A stretch of 64,000 nt of DNA. It comes from Prunella strophiata. Taxonomy: Eukaryota; Chordata; Aves; Passeriformes; Prunellidae. Location of the stretch: assembly GCA_036583965.1 (NCBI GenBank), contig JAZBQD010000017.1, positions 22,540,385-22,604,384 of the forward strand, given 5' to 3'. Of this stretch, positions 12,431-24,300 are shown piece by piece. The notes beneath the pieces are model-generated. The model was given only the letters and a program-made list of their open reading frames with translations, did not search any database and was not told the DNA's origin. Both the position numbers and the translations under genes were made by a program. Position 1 is the first letter of the stretch; the number at the start of each line of letters is the position of its first letter.

Positions 12431-15400
12431 TGTATTAATGCAATATCACTACCCAAATGGTGATCACTAGCCTCTTCTCCCATCCTTCTTCACAGTCATC
12501 AGTTTTATCTCCTCCTTTGCACAATTATTCTGTAAAAGACTGTATGAGTGATTCCATTTCCCCAGCTTAATCAGTCTCAGAAATTTGTTTTTCCTCACTC
12601 AGAGTTCCAGATCATACTGTACACTGACTTATGGAAGTGACACTGATACTGAGGTTCAGCTGTGCAGTTATGCCCTTTTGTGACCTGGAAAGGAATCTCA
12701 GAGCAAAAGGATGCCGTGGGCAGGAAAGGTTCAAAGTCACATGGACGTTTCTGAAATGAAATGGTGTTTCCTTCATGACATTGCCACTCGTTCCTGATTT
12801 ATGTCCCTAGCTGCAGTCCCAAATCACCACACAAAAAATTAGTAATTAGGAAGCATTTGACTTTGTCCCATGGCATAATTCTTCTCCCATTTCACAGAGA
12901 TTTGTGCTTGTAAATTGCATCAAAACCTCTATGAAGAAGAGCGGTGCTTTCTTCTTTTTGGAGGGAGCGTGTGTGTTTGCTTTTTCTACCTAAAGAAGTT
13001 TAGGAAGAAACTCCTGGGGAATTGCTAACTGTTCACAGTTCCTTTCTCACCTGATCTGTGCTCTTTTCTGCCCATCCCCACCAGAGCAATTGCAGGCTGC
13101 TTGGATCCTCCAGCTCTTGCAGCACACACTCACACCTCTGGCTCCAGTAATCACAGTTGATCTGAAATGTGCACTGGGGGCAGCCACAAAAGCTCAGATT
13201 TTCAAAGTCATTACACTCAATCACCTTTCCCTTGCAGCCAATCCCTGAATCTGCTGTAAGGCTGTTTGCTCCTTTTCACCCAGGGAGTTAGCCACTTCTC
13301 AGGGATGAACTGCAGCAGACCTCAGACATGTTATGTCTGTACCCGGACACCGGGTCAGGCACACTGAAACACAGAAAGATGAGAAAAGCTCAGCTATCCC
13401 TAGTGCCTGGATTCATCTGTATGAGAGCCCTCAGCTGATCCCAAGCTGCAGCTGAATGCAGGGGCTTTAGGGAGATACCTTCCCTCCACACTTCTTGCCC
13501 ATAAGTCCTACTACCTCCCCAGCTACCTCTGCTGGCCAGAGCCCATGTGCTGTGCTACACTGCAGAAATTATCTTGGTCCAGGTGGGCAGGTGCTCATGG
13601 TTTCAACAGGATTCATGGCCTGAGGTAATCCAGGTAGTGCAGCTAATCCAGGCAAACCCAACCTTGGGTTGCAGGAAGCATTTTCAACCTCTTGATGTCA
13701 CAACAAATCCCAGTCAAAGTGCTGTGTGTCATATGACCAGCACAGGTGGAAAGTCCAAATGGTGTGAGAGCAGCAAACTTGAAACAATAGTCCATATTCA
13801 GAGCAGGGCTTGTTAGTAACATCTCTGATGAAGGTACTAGGGTCATCTGGAGTTCTCTGGCCATTGCCAAGTGTCCCATTGGGTCTGAACCCTGCTGTCA
13901 TGTTGGGCCAAGCTATGCTTTAGTCAATGCAAATCAGTATTGCCCCATCAATCCAGAGGAGATAAATTACCTGAGTCAGCAGGATGGTCAGGTTTGGAGG
14001 CAAAGATCTTGTGCTTTCCCTGTAAACCAAAGGTCTGTCCAGCAGTGGACCAACTCCCAGAAGATAGATGGGCAAGCCAAACCTGAACCTTAAGGCCCCT
14101 TTCATGTTTCAGCCTTTGCTCTGTTTCCTCTCCAGCTGCTACACTGCACACACTGCTGCACAAAGTGAATGTATGTTACATGACACGTTCCAGCACAGAG
14201 ATTTCTTTGAAAAAGGCAGATCAAAGCATCACACAGCAATTCAGGGAGATCTCCCTAGCACAGCTGTACTTTTCCTCCCCTCCTTGATATCTGAGCACAA
14301 ACAGTTTCCGGTGTGACCCTGTTGGTATCCTATTTCCAGGACCACTGCAACCCAGTGTCACACAAACACGTTTTGTGTAGTCTGTGCTAAACCAGAGCTG
14401 GACTGCACACAGGCATTCCTCACTGCAGGAGATTTCCTGCTCTGTCAGATGCCCTTGTTCCCCAGAGACTTGCTAACAACTGCCTTTGCTCATGTTGTCA
14501 GAGTGGATCTGGATTTTCCAGAGCCCTGTCCACTTTCAGACATCACCTGATGAGTTTCATACCATGTTTAAAGTAGTGACCCAGCAAAGGGGTGTCAGGA
14601 GCCAGGCCCATGTCAGGCTTGTGCTCACTGAGCAGCAGTCAGGATAATGTGTTAATTGTTGCTGTTTACTTGCTTTTTCCCTGTTAAAAATTTTAGGAGC
14701 AGAAGAATGATCTGGTGGACTTCCAGATGTGTCCACAGTCTGTCCCTTAGGCTCTTAGAAGTGCTCTTATCAGTGCTACAGGAAACATGGGAAGGAAAAT
14801 GTGCATTTGAAACTATCCAAAAGAGAAGAGAAAACTCTCTAGGTGGTTCACAAATCTGCAGAGCTCCTTCCCCAGCTCGGTCTGCTGTTTCCAGGAAAAT
14901 CAGGTTTTCAGGCCTCCTTGGGTCACCTGCAGTCGCTGCTCTGTTACAGCTGCCTGTGGTAGTGCCACATCCAAAAATGAATTTCCCAGCCCAGCAGAGA
15001 GGACCTCAGTGTTGAGACCTGGCTTGATCTAGGCTGGATGGGAATCACTGATCTGGAGATGACAGGCCCATTGCCAGTTCTCTGAGCTGTGGGTCCCCTT
15101 CCAGTCCCATAATCACCCAGCTGTGAGCTGCCTCCTTAGAGTACAGCCCCGAGGGACTAAGAGGCCTGTGTTCTTGAAGCACTTTGCACTTGCCTTCCTG
15201 CATCACTGTCTTTCAGCAATCAGCCAGCTGCAGATATGATGGGGAAGAAAACCCCAAACCTTTTTCTTCCATCACACTTGGGTTTATTTCTGAATTTTTT
15301 AATAGTTTGAATTCAAGAGGATCACTAAGTTGCTTGCACATTAATGAAGCTCTCATAAACTCTATTGTCCTTTGTAGGCTTCAAAACCTGAAATATTTAG

Positions 15401-18400
15401 TGTTACAAGCAAAAGAAAAATAACTGCAACTAAGGTCTGAGGGCCAGAGTGTCCTCTGTTTGTTTAAACTGTTCAGGCTTGCTAGTTGGCAAGATGAATT
15501 GAGACCACAGGTTGCATTCCAGATATTTTCACAACCACTTGCTTTATTTGGTGGGTCACTGTCATTATCCATCATCCCAAGCTTCAAAATTACAAGCACA
15601 TGATCCTAGAAGCAGCAGCTTTCCAGGGTAATTGGGTGGAAAAAGATTGCAAGCAAACCCCTGGGTGCTGAACCACTTTTCTCTGCTGGTGGAAGGAACC
15701 TGCTCTAGCAGCAAGCACCTGAGTGAAATGTGTCTGTGTCCCTGGGTAATAGTGGGCTGGTAGAAGAAGCAGACAGGACATCTCCCTGTTGTGATCACTC
15801 TGCAGAAAGCCTTTGGAGAAACAGAAAAGCAGTAACAAAGCAACTAAAAGAAGCAGCCAAGTGAGAAAAGTCATTAGGGGTGAAACCAGAGAAGCAAAGC
15901 AGTGACTGGAAAACTGTGGTCAGCACATGCTAGGGCTCACAGCATCCTAGGCAAGGCTAGTGCGTCTGTTCCAAATGTTGGCTTTCAACAGCAAAATGAA
16001 AGACGTGTTTACTGGCACATTTAAATAAAAGAGTGCTCATGGTAATGGCAGCTGGCTTAGCAGAGCAATTTATGGGAACAATGTTGAGCCTGCGGTTAGC
16101 TGTTTTGCTGAACAGAGGACAGCCCTAACCTCTCTCTCTGCACAGAGATCGCTGTTTCTCCTAATGAGGTCTCAGCCACAGCAGTGTAGCCAATTTGGAG
16201 GTGACTGTTTGGTCCCTTCCTGTGATACATATTAATTTTGTAGCTAAAGCGGATTCCTTCTCTCTGCTGGGCCAGCAGGTCCAACAAGCAATAACACAAA
16301 TGTAACATGCATTAGCAGCTATAAGTGTAAAAGAGCACTCAAAATAAATCAAGGACCAAAAATTCTCTCAGTCACCCCTCTGCTTTCCTCAGCTTAACAT
16401 AATTTGGCATATAGTATTTCAAAAACTGTATAAGGTAACCTGTTTACATAGGCAAAGTTTAGAACGGGCAGAATCTGGAGTTTCCCTGAATTTGCATGCA
16501 ACAGACAAAAGAAGAAGTGAGTCATGCTGAAAACCTGTTGATTAAAATGGTTCAGGAGGGAAAGATTAAATTTTTTTTTGTTGTTTTTCAGCACTGATGA
16601 TAAAAATTGCTGTCTGCTCTTTACAGAATCTGGATTTATACAGTTAAAGCTGTTCTGTCAGTGACACACAAAATACAGTACTGTCTCTGGCAAAAGACAA
16701 GCTGGGGAAATCTATGGGGCTTTTTTCACAGAGCTGGGATTCACCTGAAACTGACCTGTCTGAAGTGGGTCAAACCAATTGCAAAGTCATTGCCCTTGGT
16801 CTTCAGACTGACCTTGGTCTTCAACTGACCCCTGCATTGCAGGAGGATACCCTGGCAGCTTGCAGGGACAGGGAAAAGGTGTGCTCTGTGAGAAATGTGT
16901 GCAGAGAAGGTAGAGGAAGGATGGCTGCTTTGCTGTGAGTAGGCATGGACTCCAGGGATGTGTCAGGTGGGCAAAGGGGCCATTTGGAGCAAGCGTGCCC
17001 AGGGACCAAAGCAGGCAGGTTCATGTGCCCCCCCCACGTGTATCCATGCTAGCTGGGCACCTCCTCAAGGACACAGCTATGGGACAGGCTTTTCAGCTGC
17101 ATTTGCTCTTTTGTTTCCCTATAACACTTTGCTTACAATCAAGAAAGAGCAATAAGGATGTGTACCACATCTCTGCCTGAGAGAGCAAAAGCAGCTGTGC
17201 TGCAGAAATGCTTGAGCTGAACAGATGCTGCAGAGACAGAGGACTACTCTCTCCTGGCAGCCTTGGGGGCTCTGGCTGTGTGCTGCAGAGGACCTCTGAG
17301 GTCAGAGTGGCATAGCTTTGCCTGTGTCATATCTGCTCTCCTGTTCTGGTAGCCACTAAGTATTTGTGCTCTGAAGACTTACCACCTCTGTTTCACACAA
17401 CAGAGTCTGGACTGGTGTCTTCAGAAGGAAAATTAAAATATGTGGGCTAGTCCATGCCCTGTGGCAGAGAGGGTATCCCAGTCAAGGATACCTGTGTGCT
17501 CTGAGATGCTGCATCCCTCTTCCACCTCTGTCACCTGAAAACTGTCCTCTCTATTGCCTTGGTCCCAGGAGCATTACTGGGGGGCAAGGCAGGTGTGCCA
17601 GGGAGTGCTGTCTTCCCAGTGGCAATAAAAAGGGACCCGAGGGACCTGGCATTGCTTCTCCCACACCTTCCCGTTTTTCCTTCTTCCCAGGTTAGCAATT
17701 TCAGCCTTCCATGCTACCCAGACTCTGCTCCCTGTTGTGTCCATCCAGGAAGCGGTGCACACAGAAGAGAAGTGATGGGGAAGAAGCCAGGGACCTCCAG
17801 AAGGCACAGAAATATTTACATTAAATAGGTTGAGTAATCCTAAAAGGTTATTACCCATTTTCTCCCAAACCTTCTTGTTCTTTCAACTTCTCTCATCACC
17901 AGGATAAATCAGGTGTTTTATGCTTATGTTTATGAAGAAAAAGCCTGATCTTTCCCTCCCAACAGTTTTCAAGCACAACATAATAATAAAAAAAATCTCT
18001 TGTGCTTATCCTGGGACTCATGTTTGTGAAAGGAGGTGTGTGTGGGACTCAAGCAAAGCAAATAAGTACAAAAAGAGAAAGAGGAGAAGATGGGCAAATG
18101 TGTGCTAAACTCTGTGGTGTCTCCTCTTGGTTCAGTCACAGTCCCTTTCTTTTTTCTTTTTCTGTTCCTTACAATTTCAAAAATCTCTTCACAATAATGA
18201 ATTGGGGCTCAGTCAAGAAAAGGGGCCTTGTACAAACCAGTAAATAATTTTAGAAAGACCAGGTCTTTTCTGTCAACAAAATAATTCACATTCATTGGGA
18301 TTGCAAAATCTAAAACTTTTGGCCTTGTACAGCATGCCATGTAAATAGGAAGTTAAAATCTGGCACATAACAATACTGAGAAAAACCATATAGGTAGGAA

Positions 18401-21176
18401 AATCAGAAATATTACAGACAGAAACATTTGCTTGCCTGAGTTATTGCTAATAATCTGGGTTATTGACTTCTAAATATTTAGCCCTGTTTAGACTGGTTGC
18501 TATAAAACATGTGTGCCTTAAAAGATGACATTAGCTACCCCAAAGACTGCAGTTTTCTGCTGCAGTCAGAAACCTGGTGCAAGCTAACCTCTGATTGAAT
18601 AAGTCAGGAAAATGGCACTGTTGTTAAGCTTATAAACCTTTCCATCTTTTTGTCACCATTTCTGTTTCCTTTGAGTCACGCCCGCAACTCACATGAAGAA
18701 TCTACCTCCTTGTGAATCACAGCAATAAAAATATATGACCAAGAAGAAGAATTACAGACAGAGCACATCCACCAGGTTTCTTATGGAAAATTGTCTGTTC
18801 TTCTAAAGGCAATCTAGCAGAGGCCTTTAAAATCCCTGTGGATACACTAGAACTGTTTGGCCCCTTTGCAAGAAATCCCTGTTCAGGTGGCTGTGCCTGC
18901 CACACACAGTGTGCAGTGGGCTGGGGGATGGGGTTGGCAGCAGCATCACGGGTGTGCCCTGAAAACTCACCCAGAACTCACTGCGTGCTGGCTCTCAACC
19001 CCAAATTAATATCCTTCTGGAGCCTGGTTTTCAAAACACCAACCACGGTCCCTCTACAGCCCAAATATGTAGCTGGAAGACTGTGTCATGCAAAAGCCTT
19101 GTGGGGATGTGGCATTGCTCCTGTGCATTTGTGAAACTTCTGCTTTGCTGTTCGACACTGGCAAAGGCCGCCTAACAACCGCCCTGTGGAGGCTCAACCC
19201 GCAGGGATCTCCACACATGGGAACACATCTAATTTCCTAATTTCCTAATTTCCTGCCCTGAGGTGGTGTCTACGTACCACATCCGAGTTATTTAAGCAAA
19301 CCTCCTTGTGTGTTTGAAAATCGGATAGTTTAATTTAATAAGATTAGCCATTTTCTATATACAGAACTGATTACCAACTATTATTGGCTATTTCCAACCC
19401 TCCCTCCCCCTCTTTGAATGCTTTTCAGCAAAGACATGGACAACTTAGTACCCCACAAACAACCTATCTGGCAGACAGATGGTGTTAGAAATAGTTTTTC
19501 AGCAGCCATCTGTCAGATAAGTCCCATGCCTCACTTTGAAAAGCTGGTGCACACAGCTGAGGCATCCTAGGAATTCAGTACCTGGAAATGATGAATATCA
19601 CTGATGTTCCCAGTACACATGGCAAATCTGGAGTGGCAGGGCGCAAGGCTGTGCTCCTTGGTGTGAAGTCCCCAGGTTGGTGGCAGCCACAGGAGTGGAG
19701 CAGGTGAAGCAGAGGATGCTGCAGAGCAGTGAATACATGTCTGTGTAAATAACTCCATGATTGCTGCCACCATCCAGCCAAGATGATAATTTCACCATGT
19801 CCCCCAGGTTCCATTCTCATCCTGGACTAGTCAGGTCAATGTCAGGTGGCTTTGAGCCAGCTGGGAAGGATTATCCTTCCTCTCTCCTCCTAAAAGCTTT
19901 GATTTTTCAGGGACACTGTCAAGCAGAAAGTGATTGAGCTTTCCTTCTTGAGATCTGCCCATTCATCTCATACATGCTATCCCAAGACAGACAGCCAATA
20001 GCAGAGCTGGTCCAGAGGACAAGCTCTTGCTTGCTCTTCATCAGCAGCTCAGCTTTGCAATTTTTTACACAATTCTGAACACACAGAACACATTCACTGA
20101 AATCCTTGTTGAAATTATAATTTGCCAGTGGAATGCAGCCATGCTAATTTTGTCTTTTCTGAAAAATATGGGCTGGGAGAAGTTCATTTTTTCATGCACA
20201 TTAATTGATTGTATGTCAGCTCACCCCTAAAAACACTGCTAGTGGCAGAGGGGGAAGAGGGGTCAGTGGTCTTCCATGTTTCTTTTCTCCAGCATCACTA
20301 AATGTGTGAGGACAAACAGTGGATCTCAAGTTCAATATAATTAACATTGTGAAATTTCCAGGCATGCAGATGCTGCATGCTCTTTGCTGCATGTTATGTC
20401 AGCAAACATTGCTATTTCAGGTCAGTTGGGCAGGAATTTTTATTTTAGCTACTTCTTTAAGATAAGTTTTAAGCATGCCTATATGTTTTGTGTTCATACA
20501 GAAAGCAGCTCTGAAAAGGGCTGGTACAGTGTAGAAGCAGCTAGAAGTTGGTGTTTCTGTGAAATGTCATGGAAGATTAAAAGAGCAAACCTTGATCTCT
20601 TTATCAAAAATAAAAGACTTATTAAAAAAAAAAAAAAAAGCCTGATTGCTCTCCTAAACTTTAACTATCCATTTGACATCTCTTATGTATGTGACATTTC
20701 TGTATTTTTAAAAAGTCATTGAACAATGAGACTAAAAAAAAGCTCTGCAAGTAATTGTTTTCTGAACACACCCATAAGGATTCTCCCAACAACCTTATTT
20801 ACAGGGAGGTGTCAGTGAGCAGCCTGTCCCTGAATCTAAACCTCACCTTACTACTCACATCAGAGGAGGAGCATACAATGCTGTTTTTCGAAGGTTTTAA
20901 AAATGACAAATATTATTGAGCTGTTTTCCTTCCTCTGTCTCTCCCTCCCTCCATTGTTCTCAACTTCAGGAACCTTTTGAGTGAAAACAACCAAAAGTCC
21001 TAAACACTGCTGACAGAGGAACTTCTCCCAGTCTCCCTTACTGCCACAGCATGTACCAAAGAGCTGAAAAATATCCTCAGTGTCTAATCAAAGAATTAAC
21101 AGAAGTAATCGTAGCTGGAATGTCAGGCTGGAATGGGTGCATCCAGCTCAAACCTCCACTAAAATAAGAGAGCAGC
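12431..21176. other. No gene recognised; one weak exon candidate
   Basis: Includes a cysteine-rich minus-strand open segment (13033-13251) discussed as a finding. Three copies of TAATTTCC lie near 19231-19255. Otherwise nothing recognisable. Confidence 0.55.
20624..20639. repeat. Poly(A) run of 16
   Basis: Short homopolymer following AAAGACTTATT. No insertion body recognised. Confidence 0.85.
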
Positions 21177-21372
21177 TTTTCTTTTCTTTTCTTGTTTTTC
21201 TTTTCTTTTCTTTTCTTTTCTTTTCTTTTCTTTTCTTTTCTTTTCTTTTCTTTTCTTTTCTTTTCTTTTCTTTTCTTTTCTTTTCTTTTCTTTTCTTTTC
21301 TTTTCTTTTCTTTTCTTTTCTTTTCTTTTCTTTTCTTTTCTTTTCTTTTCTTTTTTCTTTTTTTCTTCCTCC
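21177..21372. repeat. (TTTTC)n pentanucleotide microsatellite
   Basis: About 35 near-perfect TTTTC units on the plus strand (AAAAG on the minus). One G at 21194 interrupts the start; from 21195 to 21372 there are only pyrimidines (178 nt). Long open frames across it on both strands come from the absence of stop codons in the unit and are not genes. Confidence 0.97.
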
Positions 21373-24300
21373 ACCACTCCCAAGCACCCTGAATCAAAGA
21401 CAGACTTGACATCTCTGCAGAAATTCATCTTCTGTTTTGTCTCAAGCTTCTGGTTTTCCAGCTACAGTAACACAAAGTGTTTCCACAGCAGGATCACATG
21501 CTTGAATACTTATTTTTCCAAGTAGTAGCTGCTGAGACATACTATATTCCTGGCATTACTTCATGTGTGAAGTCAACACTGAAGTTCCTGTTGGCCAAAG
21601 TTTCTGTCTTCATCTGTGGTTTTAGCTCATCAATATCACAGCACTGTGTAGGGAGCCCAGCAATAGGATTCTGTCATTTGTTCAAAAGGCACTTGGGGAA
21701 TTAAAAGGTGTTTCCATAAAAAGTATTTAAACAAAGTGCAGGCCATGAGGCAAATTCTTGGTGCCACTGTGTTAGTGAAGAAGCAGAGTGTGAGAGGAGG
21801 CACAGGCATGCAAAGAGCACTCTACCTCCTTTTCTAGGATGCATTTTATAAGAGCAAGCCATACTCACACATACAAAACTTCTGGTATCTCAGCTGGGAA
21901 AGAAGGACAACATCTCAGAACTGACTGATGGAAGCAGAATCAAACCTCCATCTGATTTTTCAGAGTCTGGTGCATTTTGCTTCTCTCCTATAATGTACAG
22001 AGACCAAATAACCCCAAGCCCAACCTGATCACCAGCTGAGCAAGTGTTGGAAGGCTGTGCTTCATGGTAATAAGGGAGCAGGTCAGGGGTCATCTTCCTG
22101 GCATGGAAATAGCCATGTAAGTGATGAAAGCCAGTGCTCCCCTGACACTGTTCCAGTGTGGTAGTTATTGCACAGCCCTGACACGATGCCTGCCAGGATG
22201 TTGATGTTTTGGGATTACTTGGGAAAAGGCTCTTTAGCTACAGTACAAAGTTTCTACAGAAAACTGCTTCAAAACGCCTGCCAGCAGGGACTAGGGATGA
22301 ATAGCTGTCCTGGTTTGGACACCACCTGGTTTGTCACCCCAGGACAATAGCCTTCAAGATAAGCAGATGGTAATAATCTTGGTAGCTTTGCTGGAAAAAC
22401 CACTGAAGTCCACTTTAAGTAAGGGACAAAACTACAATATTTGTGCAACAGGAAAGGCAGAGAAAGAGTGAAACAGAGACTGCCAGGAAAACTCCCTTAC
22501 TTGGACAAGCGCTTCAGTGTGACTATTCTTTCTTTTTTTTTTTTTTTTTTTTTTTCTCTCTCCATCCCTCTGATATATGATCTTCCTGCTTCAGCAGAAC
22601 TACCACTGACTGAGTTCAGCTGCTGCCTTTGAGATGATTTAGATCACTAGGCCTTCAGCTGGTAGCTTGCCAAAACTCTTCCATGACTTTCATCCATTTG
22701 CAGACCACAAGGGCCACACCAGCACACAGCACAACAGGAGCAGCCCTATGGTCACTCAGACTTGCACTGGTGAAGGCATCCCACTGAAAAGCCACTGCAC
22801 AGCTGCAGCATGCAGCTCTGTCTGGCTCCTGGACACATATAGGAGGATGGTCAGGGAGCAGTGGCAGAGAGCACATAATGATATCTCTGGAGCCATTGAG
22901 AATGCTGCAACAGCAGCAAATTTCTGCCTTGCTGCTTAAAATCACTTCCATGTGCTTCCTTCCTGCACAGCAGTGCTCTTATGCCCAGTACATAAAACCA
23001 CAAATGGTAAAGCCTAACCAAAATGAAAAAAATCTGAAAAAAAAGTGTGAACTTCAGCATCCCCCAGTCCATATTAAGAAATATTTGCCAGAAAAAAGAA
23101 CAAAACTAAAGCATGATGAGGCCTTCAGGATTGGTTTAGGCAGCATTTTTAATCAAGCTATTTTTACTGACATCCCTACTCAGGCCCCTGAACCTCGGTG
23201 TGCCACACTTTTTCATAAGAACTGCCTGTACAAGCTCAGGATGCTGTGCTTGTATGAGAGGTTTCTGTCCTGGCACAGGACACAACAGGAGCTTGCAGGT
23301 TGCTTGAGACAGGAAGCCCTCCAATGAACAGATCCGAGGAAACAGGCAGCAAACTCCCAGGAGCTCCAGGGCTCAAGTGCAGGCACTGAGATACCATGCT
23401 TTAACATGGAAGCTTGCTCATATTACTGCTTCTCAAACAGTAGGTGTATTGGTAAAGATGGGATAGGATGTATGGAGAAGGATGCAGGGGTGTTGCCCCC
23501 AGAAGAAATGCTGTTGCACAGGCCAGGCACACGATGGCTTCAGACCTTGCTGCAGAGGAGCTGCAGGGATGGGTGCAGGAGGCTGCTAAAAGACAGCCTG
23601 CAACAACCTTTGCAATGGTCAGCTGCAGCCCTGCAAACAGCCAAAACCCCCTTGGCATCCATCTGCTTCTCTTCCTTACCATCCTGCTTCTCTGCCTCCA
23701 CATCAGTGGACATGAGCTTCCCACGTGTGGACAGACCAGGTGGCCGGACCAAATTTGTTCTTGTACAAGGCACAAATCCAAGACACACTAAAAATGGTTG
23801 CTGACATCCAGGGTCAAGTATGAAAGCACTGTGTCCTACAGGTGAGTGCTGTGTACCTTCAAAGCATGGCATGGATGTTTCCCGCTGCTTAGCTCCCTGC
23901 AGTGCAATAACCAGGGGAAATCATTGAAGCATTAGTGGCCTCCCAGAAGAGCTGAAATTAAGTCACCCTGGGGCCTCTGCATTACTGTGGGCTGTTTCAG
24001 ATGGGTGATGCTGCTTGAGCTGTGCCACCAATAACAGTCCTGATCTCTTGATACTGAGAGAGGCTCTGCTGACCTCCAGTCTTCCTCACCTAACAGATAC
24101 ACCAGGGCCCACCTGGGAATTTGTGCAACATCATGGCTAAAGCAGAGATCAAAAAGGATTAACTTTTGCTGCTTTTCTTGGAGAGACCTTCAAGCTGCCG
24201 CAAGCCAGACAGAATATTTCTTTAGCCGCAGACACACCAAGAACTGAGGATGGGTGACCTTCCCAAATTCTGCCAGGCTGCATCATCCCACATCCATGGT

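Noticed and set aside
21077..21428. Open frames of about 110 codons on both strands (Lys/Glu/Arg-rich on minus, Phe/Leu/Ser-rich on plus)
   Set aside because: Produced by the TTTTC repeat, whose unit contains no stop in any phase.
22305..22346. TGTCCTGG and CCAGGACA as short terminal inverted repeats of a 42-bp element
   Set aside because: Arms of 8 bp are too short to support a mobile element; possibly an LTR remnant but not demonstrable.
23401..23872. Open frames of 107-132 codons on both strands, with CAG|GTGAGT near 23841 on the plus strand
   Set aside because: No family recognised, no acceptor with a pyrimidine tract upstream, and both strands equally open.
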